A DNA stretch of 64,000 bases from Cernens ardua (GTDB taxonomy: Bacteria > Pseudomonadota > Gammaproteobacteria > Pseudomonadales > Halomonadaceae): NCBI RefSeq assembly GCF_051251085.1, contig NZ_JBPCZH010000003.1, positions 272,523 to 336,522 on the forward strand. The letters run 5' to 3'. A program made the translations under genes and the position numbers. Within the stretch, counting starts at the first letter, position 1; every line of letters starts with the position of its first letter. The notes under the pieces were generated by a model. The model worked only from the letters and a program-made list of their open reading frames with translations, was not told the origin of the DNA and ran no database searches. Positions 36,196 through 45,640 of the stretch are shown one piece after another.

Positions 36196-38058
36196 TTAAT
36201 CTTTCAGAAACAATCTTTCAAATTGTTGTGGTACAACACTTGGCCAATGCATATGCGGTATAAAACAATTCCTTCCGTCAATTTCCCACTGGCCCCATTT
36301 ATAATTTTCATAGAACAATCCTGTATACAGAACATGTCTGCACGATGGATGATAATGAACAATAAACCTTATACCTTTTTTATCGAGTAATGCGGCCATT
36401 TGGTAAGGATTTGAATAACTATAAACTACACCATGCTGATTGTAATATGTACACACATCAATTAGAGACTGCGTCGATATATTTGAAGCAGGGCCAATAT
36501 AAGTCCCCCCATCCTGCAGAAGGGAATCGATATAATTTTCACCATCTCCGCGATCATTACAAATGATCAGATGCAAAGTGGGATTTTTTTGTTTTTCCAC
36601 ATCCCTCAACTGAAATGAAGGAATATTTCTCGAATGATCATCTATCTGATATGTGCTTATAAAGAAATCAGGATCAAAGATTACGCTATAAACAGTATCA
36701 GAGTTTTTCTCATCTATATGTGAAGATATTTTATTCAAATCACTATATAAGAAGCAAGAACGCACATTCCATTTCAACAAACGTAAAATAAATGCCTGCT
36801 TAGGAGATAATACCAACAAAACATCTTTAAAGCCCTCTGCATGCAAAGTACTTTCTACTAAAGCACCGATAGCACGAGAGGCGACATTTAAAGAACGACC
36901 ATTTTTATAATCTTCGAGAAAAGCCAGAGAAAATTCTTCAATATTCTCATCCCCGATAAAATCTTTTACGCGCTCCCGGTCTGATTCGAAGCATACATAG
37001 ATGAGACTAGGAACACGTTTAAGATAATCAACAAAGTTGGTATCGTCAGGTACACAAGAATTCCATTTTAACAGATTATTGCGGATTTGAGCTTTATATT
37101 TACTCTGAGACCCCGTACTACTTTGTATCTCATTCTTAACGAGATTATTAAAATCTTCTACAGACATTAATGCAACTAAACGAAGATAACGTTTTAATTC
37201 CAATGAACCGTGGTCGATTTTCCTGGCAAAAAATACGGGTTGTTCAATCAACTCTTCCAAATCATCATGAAAATAGACTCTTGGAACCCCCCATGAATTA
37301 AATTTGTATTGAGTGAGCAAATTAGAGTCTATTTCATGATGAGGTACCAAATTTGCAACCAGCGTTTGGAAAAAACATTCATCAGGAACACAAACAGTTT
37401 TGTAAAAATGCTCAATACGAGGATTGGCATCTAATACATTCAATATAGATTCAATAGTTGATCTTCTAAGACACCACCATTGTGAGCCGATATAAGGATG
37501 GAAGTTATTTGGAAGCTTCCGTTTTTTTAATAATTTTTTCTGTAATCTTAGAGACCAATAGAATAGTGTGCGCTGATCGCGATAATTAAAATAATGCCTA
37601 TATTCCCAGCGTTCGTTCTGAATACCACCAGCAACCCAGGTAAATCGAGCAGCATCTACAGCCTCGATAAAATCCTTATTAGCTTCTTGTATACCCTTTT
37701 TCACCATTGACATAGGCTTTGTTGGCATACAAGAACCCGAAGCAAGCATATAGTTTGAATAATTATGCAAACCTATTTCTTGGGCTTTTCTCAAACAGTT
37801 TAACGTTGCCTCACAGATGGACCACTCACCCCATGCTACGTGGACTCTAGGAGCAAAATACACATTGCCGGGATAATTTTCCAGTTTCCAGCCCGCGATG
37901 GCCTTAGGCAAATCATGTGGTGAATTTAAATCATGATGTATAAATATGTCAGATCCAGATCCTATAATGCTAAGTATAAGATCTTTCAGTCTTGCAGGGC
38001 TTTCGTGCGCAAGAAGAATAAAAGCCAACTTATCCTCTTTCACCACCAAATCACTCAT
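36196..38058 (-). CDS. GT14-like (core-2/I-branching beta-1,6-GlcNAc transferase type) protein with large C-terminal domain
   Basis: The protein has 620 residues. The ATG at 38058 overlaps the preceding stop (ATGA) and is preferred to the longer frame from 38109. Residues ~10-300 match GT14: FILLAHESPARLKDLI, IFIHHDLNSP, YMLASGSCMPTKPM, YIGSQWWCLRRSTIESIL and VPDECFFQTLVAN, including the acidic catalytic region. The C-terminal ~300 residues are a separate, unrecognised domain, perhaps a second transferase. The enzyme presumably branches or extends the capsule repeat. Confidence 0.82.
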   Translation of the reverse strand: MSDLVVKEDKLAFILLAHESPARLKDLILSIIGSGSDIFIHHDLNSPHDLPKAIAGWKLENYPGNVYFAPRVHVAWGEWSICEATLNCLRKAQEIGLHNYSNYMLASGSCMPTKPMSMVKKGIQEANKDFIEAVDAARFTWVAGGIQNERWEYRHYFNYRDQRTLFYWSLRLQKKLLKKRKLPNNFHPYIGSQWWCLRRSTIESILNVLDANPRIEHFYKTVCVPDECFFQTLVANLVPHHEIDSNLLTQYKFNSWGVPRVYFHDDLEELIEQPVFFARKIDHGSLELKRYLRLVALMSVEDFNNLVKNEIQSSTGSQSKYKAQIRNNLLKWNSCVPDDTNFVDYLKRVPSLIYVCFESDRERVKDFIGDENIEEFSLAFLEDYKNGRSLNVASRAIGALVESTLHAEGFKDVLLVLSPKQAFILRLLKWNVRSCFLYSDLNKISSHIDEKNSDTVYSVIFDPDFFISTYQIDDHSRNIPSFQLRDVEKQKNPTLHLIICNDRGDGENYIDSLLQDGGTYIGPASNISTQSLIDVCTYYNQHGVVYSYSNPYQMAALLDKKGIRFIVHYHPSCRHVLYTGLFYENYKWGQWEIDGRNCFIPHMHWPSVVPQQFERLFLKD

Positions 38059-38930
38059 TTCGACCATTCTCCAGAATGAATGACAGATCTCGCCAATAGG
38101 GATTGCCATAACATAGAAACATTAATATCACTGTCAAAAACATCTGCATCTATTACAGACCCGATAACTTTTTTATCGGAAAGACCATTTTCCAGTCGGC
38201 GAGGCCATGTCCTCGAGAAAAGCTCTTTATAATAATATTGCTTATCCCATAGAACCAAATTGACTTGATTACGGGACGATACTTTAGGACTATTTAACTC
38301 TTCGTAAAGGTTGAATACGTGATTGTTTCTATATTCTTCATTAAAACTTCTACATATTGTTTTTCTTAAAATATTAATCTCTTTACTACATCCATTATTT
38401 TGATGATTTTCTTCTAACTCATCAGAAAAAATGGCAACACTAGACATAGCGCATTCGCGTATCGATTTTAGATAGGAAGTCAAGTCTAATAATGTTCTGG
38501 TATTACTAAAAGGATATATAAATATGCCCAGATCTTTTACAAGTAGAGTCCAGCGTTGATCTCTATATGTGGAAAGCAAATAGTTAATACAGTCTATTTG
38601 GCTGGCACCCTCATCAAGAGCAAGAAAGGTAACATTACAATCTGACAGAGCATTGACTATCGAATCATCGATAGAAACATCATGGTTAGTCAAAAATAAA
38701 AATTCATTTATTCCAATTTTGTTGTAATAAGAAACAAATGCCAAAAACTTTTCTATAGTAAAATTATTATAAACAATAGAGATTAAGGATAATGCACTTG
38801 AAAACTTTATCTCTTTACTATTAGAAACACTCTTGAAATATATCCTCTTTGCTGCAGCATATCTTTTATTACTTTTATGATTTTTCCATGCATTATCAAT
38901 ACTATTCTTGATAAAATTTTTACGACTCAT
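38055..38930 (-). CDS. Degenerate GT2/GT92-like glycosyltransferase
   Basis: The protein has 291 residues. The ATG at 38930 follows GGAGG and is preferred over an in-frame ATG at 38942. The segment LISIVYNNFTIEKFLAFVSYY...GINEFLFLTNHD resembles the glycosyltransferase family 92 / Glyco_tranf_2_4 group. In that group the next key motif is normally a D-x-D-E. Here the equivalent position reads LLVKDLGIFIYP, without the second acidic pair. It may be a non-catalytic partner, have a shifted motif, or be another fold. The C-terminal half has no clear match. Confidence 0.6.
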   Translation of the reverse strand: MSRKNFIKNSIDNAWKNHKSNKRYAAAKRIYFKSVSNSKEIKFSSALSLISIVYNNFTIEKFLAFVSYYNKIGINEFLFLTNHDVSIDDSIVNALSDCNVTFLALDEGASQIDCINYLLSTYRDQRWTLLVKDLGIFIYPFSNTRTLLDLTSYLKSIRECAMSSVAIFSDELEENHQNNGCSKEINILRKTICRSFNEEYRNNHVFNLYEELNSPKVSSRNQVNLVLWDKQYYYKELFSRTWPRRLENGLSDKKVIGSVIDADVFDSDINVSMLWQSLLARSVIHSGEWSK

Positions 38931-38975
38931 TGTTGCCTCCAACTACAACCCTTATGTATCCCATGCACAGAATAT

Positions 38976-40163
38976 TTATAGATATATCTTGTTCGCCAAT
39001 CCAACTTTAAATTCATGATTAACACTTTCTTTTCTTACTATTTGTGAAATTGTCTTACTATTTTCTTTAATTTCATTGGGAAAAGATTTTAATTCTGACA
39101 ATGAAAGGCCTGACCCCATATCAACTACAGAGTTATGTTTTACATCATAATAACCCGGATTTTGACCAATTGTACTATAAAATCCCGCACAGTTAGCTCT
39201 AGCAAATAAAAGATGAGCATGGTAACGACAACAGATGACTTTATCATCATTTGAAATAGTGACATCCCCTTTTAGTAAAGAATATACACTAATCATTTTA
39301 ATGGGGAGCTTGAGCCTATCTTCTATAAGCTCTAAAACACGAACATCTTGCTCAGGAGAACTTTCAAGCAGACATACTTCGTCTATACCATCTTCTTCGA
39401 CGTACTGTTTCAGCTGCCTCCAGACATGATCAGGCACCTGCCTCACGCTATTTTTAAGAAATGATAGATATAGGCGTTTACTGCCACCATTATCAGAAAT
39501 ATACATGGTTTCAATAGGGCGCAGGAATGAGTCATCAATTCCTTTTATAAAATTGGCTTTTTCAAAATAATGCTTTAAAAATGCAAAACCATCTTTATCT
39601 CGAAGTTCAAAAAACTCAAACTGTTCAAATACTTCGGATAGAGTATCTGATATATCATCAGGCACATCTGGGGCAGGACCAAAACCAATGCCAGTAGCAA
39701 CCAGTTTTATTCCATATTTTTTACTTGCAGCTGCAGCAAATCCCAGTACAAAGGCTTTTCTTGGCCAAAATCTGGTTAGATATCCCCCCCCATGAAGATG
39801 AATCACATCACATTTTTTTAAGAACGAAAAATTATAATTTTTACTCTGGGCTTTATTATCATCTGAAAAAAATCGATAACCCAAGAGCACATTTTCCCAA
39901 AAGTCATCACTATCATTGGAGGCCGATATTTTTTCAAGATCGCCATTAAAATATAGTTTTGTTTTTGGAGCATTCTCGTTGTGAAGTTCTCTAGCAATAG
40001 AAGCCATGCCTTCAAAAAAGTAAACATGACTGGCTATATCATTATCAAGGAGATAACGTTTCCATGCATCCAGGATTAATTCATCCCCATAATTAGGCCA
40101 ACCTGCCCCCCCTATAAGCATAACTCTTTTTCTATTGCGTGCTGAAAATCTCATTTTAGCCAT
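38976..40163 (-). CDS. Polysaccharide pyruvyltransferase-family protein
   Basis: The protein has 395 residues. The N-terminal signature is GGAGWPNYGDELILDAW (GxxNxGDE), then VIHLHGGGYLTRFWP and VATGIGFGP, with a late RYHAHLLFA region, the CsaB/WcaK-like PS_pyruv_trans pattern. It probably adds a pyruvate ketal to a sugar of the capsule, giving negative charge. Related proteins of this family are glycosyltransferase-like, so the pyruvyl donor role is inferred. It lies between the GT2 and GT92-like genes in an AT-rich block. Confidence 0.82.
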   Translation of the reverse strand: MAKMRFSARNRKRVMLIGGAGWPNYGDELILDAWKRYLLDNDIASHVYFFEGMASIARELHNENAPKTKLYFNGDLEKISASNDSDDFWENVLLGYRFFSDDNKAQSKNYNFSFLKKCDVIHLHGGGYLTRFWPRKAFVLGFAAAASKKYGIKLVATGIGFGPAPDVPDDISDTLSEVFEQFEFFELRDKDGFAFLKHYFEKANFIKGIDDSFLRPIETMYISDNGGSKRLYLSFLKNSVRQVPDHVWRQLKQYVEEDGIDEVCLLESSPEQDVRVLELIEDRLKLPIKMISVYSLLKGDVTISNDDKVICCRYHAHLLFARANCAGFYSTIGQNPGYYDVKHNSVVDMGSGLSLSELKSFPNEIKENSKTISQIVRKESVNHEFKVGLANKIYL

Positions 40164-40224
40164 AAAAAATCCAAATTTTTGTATACTAAATATTTAAAAA
40201 AATAATATTCTCAATTAACTTTAG

Positions 40225-41124
40225 CTAACTAAAAAAACGTCTCCAGCCCACAACAGTGTTACTATTACTCATAACTTTTGTTAGTTTCTTAAAATTTTTC
40301 TTATCTCTATAATATTTTTTTGTAGTACGTGGTGGATGCCATAAATGAACAAAAACAAGACCATATTGGGCTGGTTCTTTTCCATAAAGGGAAAAAAATG
40401 CTCTAAAGCCTCGATAACCTACTTTTTTACGACTTCCAAAATTTGTTGCATATTCTGGCGGTTTTTTGTATCTGGGATACTTATGTGTAAGTCGATGAAG
40501 TATTTCGTAATCTTCAGCACCATGCCCATAAAATCGAGTATCGTAGCCCCCCATAGAGAGGAATTCCTTACGATTGACTACTAAACACGAACTACCCTCA
40601 GAATAAATATGAATATCACTCCCAACGGGTAGCCACGAATCACCTATTGCATTATTGCTCCTGATGGAATGCAATTGCTTTTCTATTTTCTCACTCGCTT
40701 CCTGCTTGGCAAATATTACGGGTATACAAAAAAATTCATGCTTGTTTTGAGCTATATTCTTCTCTTTCACATATCTAGCTATGCGCTTGTATGTCCTTGG
40801 AGGGGCAAAAAAATCCACATCCTGAAAGAGAAGAACTTCTGATGTTGCAATTCTAGCCCCTGAGTTCCTAGCGCGAGCCAGTGAAAAAATTTTCCATCCA
40901 CTTTTGATAAATTTTATTTTAAAAGTAATGCGACTTTTATCGCACAAACTTCTTATTACAGTATCAATATACTTTCGAACAGGTTTGGCACTACCATCAT
41001 CAACGATAACTAGCTCTATATTGTCAGGGATATTTTCGACCAAGAGCTTGACTCTTGCGAGTTCAATATCGTCTATACTTTTTGCTTTGATAGGTACGAT
41101 AATGGACAAGTCTGGATGAGTCAT
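40225..41124 (-). CDS. GT2-family glycosyltransferase with chondroitin-synthase-like (Glyco_transf_7C) domain
   Basis: The protein has 299 residues from the ATG at 41124, just after the kpsE stop. A GTG at 41133 would overlap kpsE. The GT-A start is LSIIVPIKAKS, with VIVDDGSAKP, LARARNSGARIA, the metal-binding FQDVDFF and the C-terminal GGYDTRFYGHGAEDYEILHRL motif. That motif is typical of the galactosyl/N-acetylgalactosaminyl transferase class. It probably builds the capsule repeat. It is the first of the serotype-type genes after kpsE. Confidence 0.88.
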   Translation of the reverse strand: MTHPDLSIIVPIKAKSIDDIELARVKLLVENIPDNIELVIVDDGSAKPVRKYIDTVIRSLCDKSRITFKIKFIKSGWKIFSLARARNSGARIATSEVLLFQDVDFFAPPRTYKRIARYVKEKNIAQNKHEFFCIPVIFAKQEASEKIEKQLHSIRSNNAIGDSWLPVGSDIHIYSEGSSCLVVNRKEFLSMGGYDTRFYGHGAEDYEILHRLTHKYPRYKKPPEYATNFGSRKKVGYRGFRAFFSLYGKEPAQYGLVFVHLWHPPRTTKKYYRDKKNFKKLTKVMSNSNTVVGWRRFFS

Positions 41125-41125
41125 C

Positions 41126-42226
41126 TCAATCACGATGGTCTCTGACTATCAAAATAAGCATATTAAGAATCAAACCTGCAAAGATCGTCATGACTGTAAA
41201 TACAGTAATATTATATATACGCCGAGGATCTTGAGGGTAATCGGGAAAGGTAGGTGTTTGAATCGTAGAAATCAGGTTGAGCTGTCTTGTTGCCTGAATC
41301 TGAGTATTTTGCAGCGCAGCAAGTGCATCCGAATAACTTTGCCTGGCGAACTGTGCATGCAACTGCAATGTCTGATAGTCAGAAGTCACGATGTTTAGTG
41401 CTCCCCCTGAGACCCGAGCAGCTTTATTTTCCTGGTTCTGTATTTCTTTTTCCAATGCCCTTATTTGACCATCAAGCATTACAATTTGTGATGCTTGAGG
41501 ACTTTGATACGTCAGTAGTGAACTTCTTTGCGCTTCAGCACTAGCCAATTGTTTTTGAAGGCCAGATATGATTCTATTCACTGAATCAAGTGCTTCACTT
41601 GGAGCAGCCAAGCCATGTTGATTCTGATATTGAACAAGTTTGCTCTGGGCGGCATCGTATTCATTACCCAGTTTTTGTACTTGCGCTTCCATGAATGTAG
41701 CTTGTTCAGAAGCTAACCGCTGATTCATCCTGTTTAACTGCTCATTTCCGGCCTTAATCATCAGCTCAGCGACTTTATGTGCTTCTTGTGGAGTATATGC
41801 TTGGACGGTGATACGAAGCACACCAGCGGTAGGATCGATCGCTGCCGTTACGCGTCTTTTGAAATAAGAATAAAGTTGATCCAAAGGCGTATTTTTATCA
41901 CGTAACCTACCGAAAAAATCACCATGTCTTGAGTACTCTTCTCTGAAATCTCCATGTTTTACCAAGTACTCCAACATATCGATTGATGTCATATAATCCT
42001 GGAGCATCAACATCGAATACTCGCTCACACCCCTAATACCTTCATGAGTGGAAAAAGATATTGTAGAGCCCGTCGAGCCGGGTGTTGAAACTACGACATC
42101 CGATGTAGATACATATAAATCACTTGCCCAAAATGTCCAATAGAATGATACGGAGACGATCAATACAATACATATCACCCAATGTGGATATTTCCTAAAA
42201 AACTTTTTAGACCCTTGTAAATTCAT
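41126..42226 (-). CDS. kpsE: Capsule export inner-membrane protein KpsE (PCP family)
   Basis: The protein has 366 residues. An N-terminal membrane span (residues ~16-34, WVICIVLIVSVSFYWTFW) and a C-terminal span (~338-360) flank a periplasmic domain. That domain contains a long coiled coil (~residues 150-310, QRLASEQATFMEAQVQKL...), as in polysaccharide co-polymerase class 3 proteins KpsE/BexC/CtrB. The C-terminal motif PTFPDYPQDPRRIYN precedes the last helix as in homologues. It links the ABC transporter KpsMT to the outer-membrane KpsD. Confidence 0.94.
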   Translation of the reverse strand: MNLQGSKKFFRKYPHWVICIVLIVSVSFYWTFWASDLYVSTSDVVVSTPGSTGSTISFSTHEGIRGVSEYSMLMLQDYMTSIDMLEYLVKHGDFREEYSRHGDFFGRLRDKNTPLDQLYSYFKRRVTAAIDPTAGVLRITVQAYTPQEAHKVAELMIKAGNEQLNRMNQRLASEQATFMEAQVQKLGNEYDAAQSKLVQYQNQHGLAAPSEALDSVNRIISGLQKQLASAEAQRSSLLTYQSPQASQIVMLDGQIRALEKEIQNQENKAARVSGGALNIVTSDYQTLQLHAQFARQSYSDALAALQNTQIQATRQLNLISTIQTPTFPDYPQDPRRIYNITVFTVMTIFAGLILNMLILIVRDHRD

Positions 42227-42286
42227 TTTCCACTTCGCTTAATAAAACAGTTGGTAATTTACGAGCAAGTTATTATGGTTCAGAGC

Positions 42287-42943
42287 TTACCCTGCTTTAT
42301 GATATGCTTTAATCGCATCTTTTATATGGTCAAACCAGAAGGCTTCACCATTGTGTATAAAGATTCCAGCCTGGCACATTTGCTCAAGTATACCTTCACC
42401 ATGCGAAACCATAATCAAGCTTGACTTGGAGACTCTATCTTTAAAAGCCTTTTCTGCTTTGGCTTTAAATGCTCTATCACCTACAGCAGTTGCTTCATCC
42501 GATATAAATACATCAAAGTTGAATGCCAAGGATAATCCAAACTGAAGTCTGGCTCTCATACCAGACGAATATGTTTTTACTGGATCATCGAATGCATCTC
42601 CAATCTCAGCAAAATCCTGTACTTCCCGAATTAATTCATCCATTTTTTTTAGGGTACTAAACATTCGGGCTACAAATTTAACGTTTTGCCTGCCAGTCAT
42701 TGACCCCTGGAATCCACCCGCAAGTCCAATTGGCCATGACACTCGGCTTGTGCGGATTATTTCTCCTCTATCTGGAGAATCCATCCCGCCAATCAGCCTT
42801 AAAAGAGTAGACTTACCTGCGCCATTCTTACCAACAACACCAACACTGATATTAGAGGGTATTACCAAATTAATATCCTTCAATATCCACTCCCGTTTAT
42901 GGGTGTTATGGTACCGCTTGTACATATTATTAATTTCTATCAT
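42287..42943 (-). CDS. kpsT: Capsule export ABC transporter ATPase KpsT
   Basis: The protein has 218 residues. Walker A is VVGKNGAGKSTLLRLI, the ABC signature is TYSSGMRARLQFGLSLAF, Walker B is VFISDEATAVGD, and the switch histidine is in MVSHGE. It powers export of the lipid-linked capsule chain through KpsM. It lies 18 bp downstream of kpsM and 60 bp upstream of kpsE. Confidence 0.96.
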   Translation of the reverse strand: MIEINNMYKRYHNTHKREWILKDINLVIPSNISVGVVGKNGAGKSTLLRLIGGMDSPDRGEIIRTSRVSWPIGLAGGFQGSMTGRQNVKFVARMFSTLKKMDELIREVQDFAEIGDAFDDPVKTYSSGMRARLQFGLSLAFNFDVFISDEATAVGDRAFKAKAEKAFKDRVSKSSLIMVSHGEGILEQMCQAGIFIHNGEAFWFDHIKDAIKAYHKAG

Positions 42944-42961
42944 TTTAATGCCGAGCAGTGT

Positions 42962-43762
42962 CTAGTTTGCAATAAATCGGTTTTTAAACCGCACTTGCAT
43001 AATAAGTCCTAATACAAGAAAGCTCATTGCCCATTCCCATACATACAAAATACTGGTACCGGGAATGGGTACAAATGTACTAACAAAAGATGCTCTCAAA
43101 TATTCAACAGCAGGGACTACAGGATTAAATGCCAAATAATGAACATAATGAGGGGGTATATATGTCAAGGGAAAAATAACACCTGAAAAAACGAATAGGG
43201 GTAGACTCCCAATATTTATCAATGTCTTAACTTCAGGAACTAATGCACCTATGGCTGAAGCGAGGACACCAAAACTCATCCCCAAAACCCATATTGAGCA
43301 CCATGCAAATATTGCCTGAAGTGGATATGCTGGAAGGATGGGCCACCCCATTAGACTTCCGATTAAAATATAAGTACAAAACATTGTAGTTATAAAAAGG
43401 AAATCGAATATAGCCCTAACGATAACGGTATCGAATGGCTTTACTTGTCGGTATGTGAAGAGCCCTTGGCTTGAATCAATTGCTCCCATCATACGAGCAA
43501 ATACGCGCACTAGTTGAAATGGAACTATGCCAAGAAATGACCAAACAACATAATTGGCACCTTGGACAATCATTTCACCATTTCTTAGGTACCTAATCCC
43601 CATGGACATACATATAACAGATGCTGGCTCAGCAATTGTCCAAAACCATGCCATTCTGTTACCAACAGTACGTGAAATGGCCTCCCTCATGAGCAAAGCA
43701 TTCAAGACGCTAATTGTAACTTTCAGCGGACTACGTATTTTCTGCGGTTGTACTTCTGACAT
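42962..43762 (-). CDS. kpsM: Capsule export ABC transporter permease KpsM
   Basis: The protein has 266 residues from the ATG at 43762 (MSEVQPQKIRSPLKV). The longer frame to 43951 overlaps kpsD and adds a basic, non-homologous stretch. About six membrane spans are visible, and the ABC-2 permease features LMREAISRTVGN, FPLTYIPP and the near-terminal FNPVVPAVEYLRASF match KpsM/BexB. It forms the inner-membrane channel with KpsT. Confidence 0.95.
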   Translation of the reverse strand: MSEVQPQKIRSPLKVTISVLNALLMREAISRTVGNRMAWFWTIAEPASVICMSMGIRYLRNGEMIVQGANYVVWSFLGIVPFQLVRVFARMMGAIDSSQGLFTYRQVKPFDTVIVRAIFDFLFITTMFCTYILIGSLMGWPILPAYPLQAIFAWCSIWVLGMSFGVLASAIGALVPEVKTLINIGSLPLFVFSGVIFPLTYIPPHYVHYLAFNPVVPAVEYLRASFVSTFVPIPGTSILYVWEWAMSFLVLGLIMQVRFKNRFIAN

Positions 43763-43835
43763 AAGAATGTACCTACTACGGCTACCAATCAACTTGGTAA
43801 CCGTAGCGCTTTTGTTAATCAAGAAAAAGAATTGA

Positions 43836-45620
43836 TTAAATACTCGTAACAGCCAAGACAGCCACCGCAATTTGGTACATGACCTGACTAATGGAAGTCG
43901 CCAGCTCAATGTTACTGGTAGGCGGTTTCGGCAGAACCATAATTTGATCACCAGAGCGTATGGTTGTTTGATCTGCGCTTACAACCTCACCGTTCGCATG
44001 AACGACCAGTATAGCGTTGTGGTTGGCACGCGGTGTGTATCCACCTGCATCTTGAATATAGTCTTTGGCAGTTAGCCCTTTGGTATATACCATTGCCTGC
44101 GGAATTGTTATCTCACCACTCAACAATACCGAATCATTATTTTCAGGAATATCAACTACATCCCCATCCTGTAGGCGTATATCAGCAATGTCTCCCTCAC
44201 GAGCGACCACTAAACGACCACTGGGTTTAACCTGACGGGCACGTTGTACAAAGCGCTCAATCAGTTGCGACTGTTGAAGCTGGATCTGGGCCTCGCCTGG
44301 AGTACGAGAAGGATACCCCATATAGGTCTGCTCAAGGCGATTCAAACTATCCTGAAGGGCTTGTTCTTGCTCCCGTGCTACGCTCTTACGATAAATCGAG
44401 ACATCCTGATAATCCGTCATGTCCTTGGGAACGCTGATGGCATTCAACAATTCGCCCAGGTGAGCATCACGGGGAAGGGCATAACGAGTGGGGCCATAAT
44501 AGCTGCCACGAAGCTGTACAACGATAACATCGCTTCGCTGATCCTGACTGAACAGCACTTCATCCCCGGACTCAATCCGCGCATTACCAAATTGATTCAG
44601 GTTCATGTAGCTGGCAATAGGACCACTGGAGCGATCACCACGCAAAAGAACATTGGTGACTCCGGGATTCAAACGTGCCAATTGGGTAACCATACGACCA
44701 TCAAGGCGTTCGTGACCGCTCAGCTCATACATGAATGAGCGCCCGACATCCCCCGTCACCGTCACAGTGGGCCCACGGTCTTCCACTACGATAGTATCGC
44801 CATTACGGAACTGGATATTGGGAAGGTTGCCATTGATGAGGAAGTTATAGAGGTCAATATGGGCGATGGTGCGACCATTACGCTTGACTTCAATATGGCG
44901 GAAACTACCAAGCGTTTGATCGATCCCTCCCGCCTGATCAAGGAAATAAAGCAGGGAGTCATCGGGTGTACCAGAGTAACGACCAGGGCTATTCACATTA
45001 CCCGTTACAAATACACCAACAGGCTGGACCGTTTGCAAATTAGTATACACATCCACGTTTTGTGGATAAACACGCTTGATCGCGGATGTAATGGCACCAT
45101 TTAGCCCTGAAGCACTGGTGCCCTGAATATTCAAGGGTCCAATACCCGGCAGGAAGACATTCCCCTGTGAATCCACTGTCAATGTCTGGTTGAACTGAAC
45201 GCCACCCCATACACGTAGATTGATCTGGTCACCAGGCTTTATACGGTAACCTGGCGTTAACCCTTGGGCGCCGGCACTCTGCAAAGGATGATCAAATAGG
45301 CTAGCGCCGAAAGGACGGATGCCTACGATACCATTGGCAGCTTCCTGCAAATTGGAAAAAGATCCATAATGGGAGCTATTCCAATTGGCTTGCGGCGTAT
45401 CGTTGACCTGATTGCTGGTACTGTTGGGAGCCACACTAGAACTCGCTCCCATGTTGGCACCACTACTATTATCATTATCGGAAGTCTGGCTGTTCACCGA
45501 ATTCGTGAAGGCTGATGAATCAGCATAATTTCCAACTTCCTGAGCATATGCCTGACTAACACTCAGGCACGCTACCGCCACCAGGCACCCGGCCCGGAAC
45601 AAAAAATTTCGTTGAAACAT
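43836..45620 (-). CDS. kpsD: Outer-membrane polysaccharide export protein KpsD
   Basis: The protein has 594 residues. The signal peptide (CLVAVACLSVSQAYA-QE) has no obvious lipobox, as in E. coli KpsD. A Ser/Asn-rich linker (residues ~28-80) is followed by the Poly_export domain (YRIKPGDQINLRVWGGVQFNQ) and SLBB repeats (VGVFVTGNVNSPGRYSG; VVVQLRGSYYGPTRYALP; VLLSGEITIPQAMVYT). It forms the periplasmic/outer-membrane conduit of ABC-type capsule export. It is the first export gene of the reverse-strand operon and lies 20 bp after a lipoprotein gene. Confidence 0.94.
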   Translation of the reverse strand: MFQRNFLFRAGCLVAVACLSVSQAYAQEVGNYADSSAFTNSVNSQTSDNDNSSGANMGASSSVAPNSTSNQVNDTPQANWNSSHYGSFSNLQEAANGIVGIRPFGASLFDHPLQSAGAQGLTPGYRIKPGDQINLRVWGGVQFNQTLTVDSQGNVFLPGIGPLNIQGTSASGLNGAITSAIKRVYPQNVDVYTNLQTVQPVGVFVTGNVNSPGRYSGTPDDSLLYFLDQAGGIDQTLGSFRHIEVKRNGRTIAHIDLYNFLINGNLPNIQFRNGDTIVVEDRGPTVTVTGDVGRSFMYELSGHERLDGRMVTQLARLNPGVTNVLLRGDRSSGPIASYMNLNQFGNARIESGDEVLFSQDQRSDVIVVQLRGSYYGPTRYALPRDAHLGELLNAISVPKDMTDYQDVSIYRKSVAREQEQALQDSLNRLEQTYMGYPSRTPGEAQIQLQQSQLIERFVQRARQVKPSGRLVVAREGDIADIRLQDGDVVDIPENNDSVLLSGEITIPQAMVYTKGLTAKDYIQDAGGYTPRANHNAILVVHANGEVVSADQTTIRSGDQIMVLPKPPTSNIELATSISQVMYQIAVAVLAVTSI

Positions 45621-45640
45621 TCCTCGATTTCCCTGGTCGA

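Noticed and set aside
32363..45069. Two perfect DnaA-box 9-mers (TGTGGATAA at 32363-32371 and 45061-45069)
   Set aside because: Isolated boxes 12.7 kb apart, one inside kpsD. There is no cluster, AT-rich unwinding element or dnaA gene, so there is no evidence for oriC in the window.
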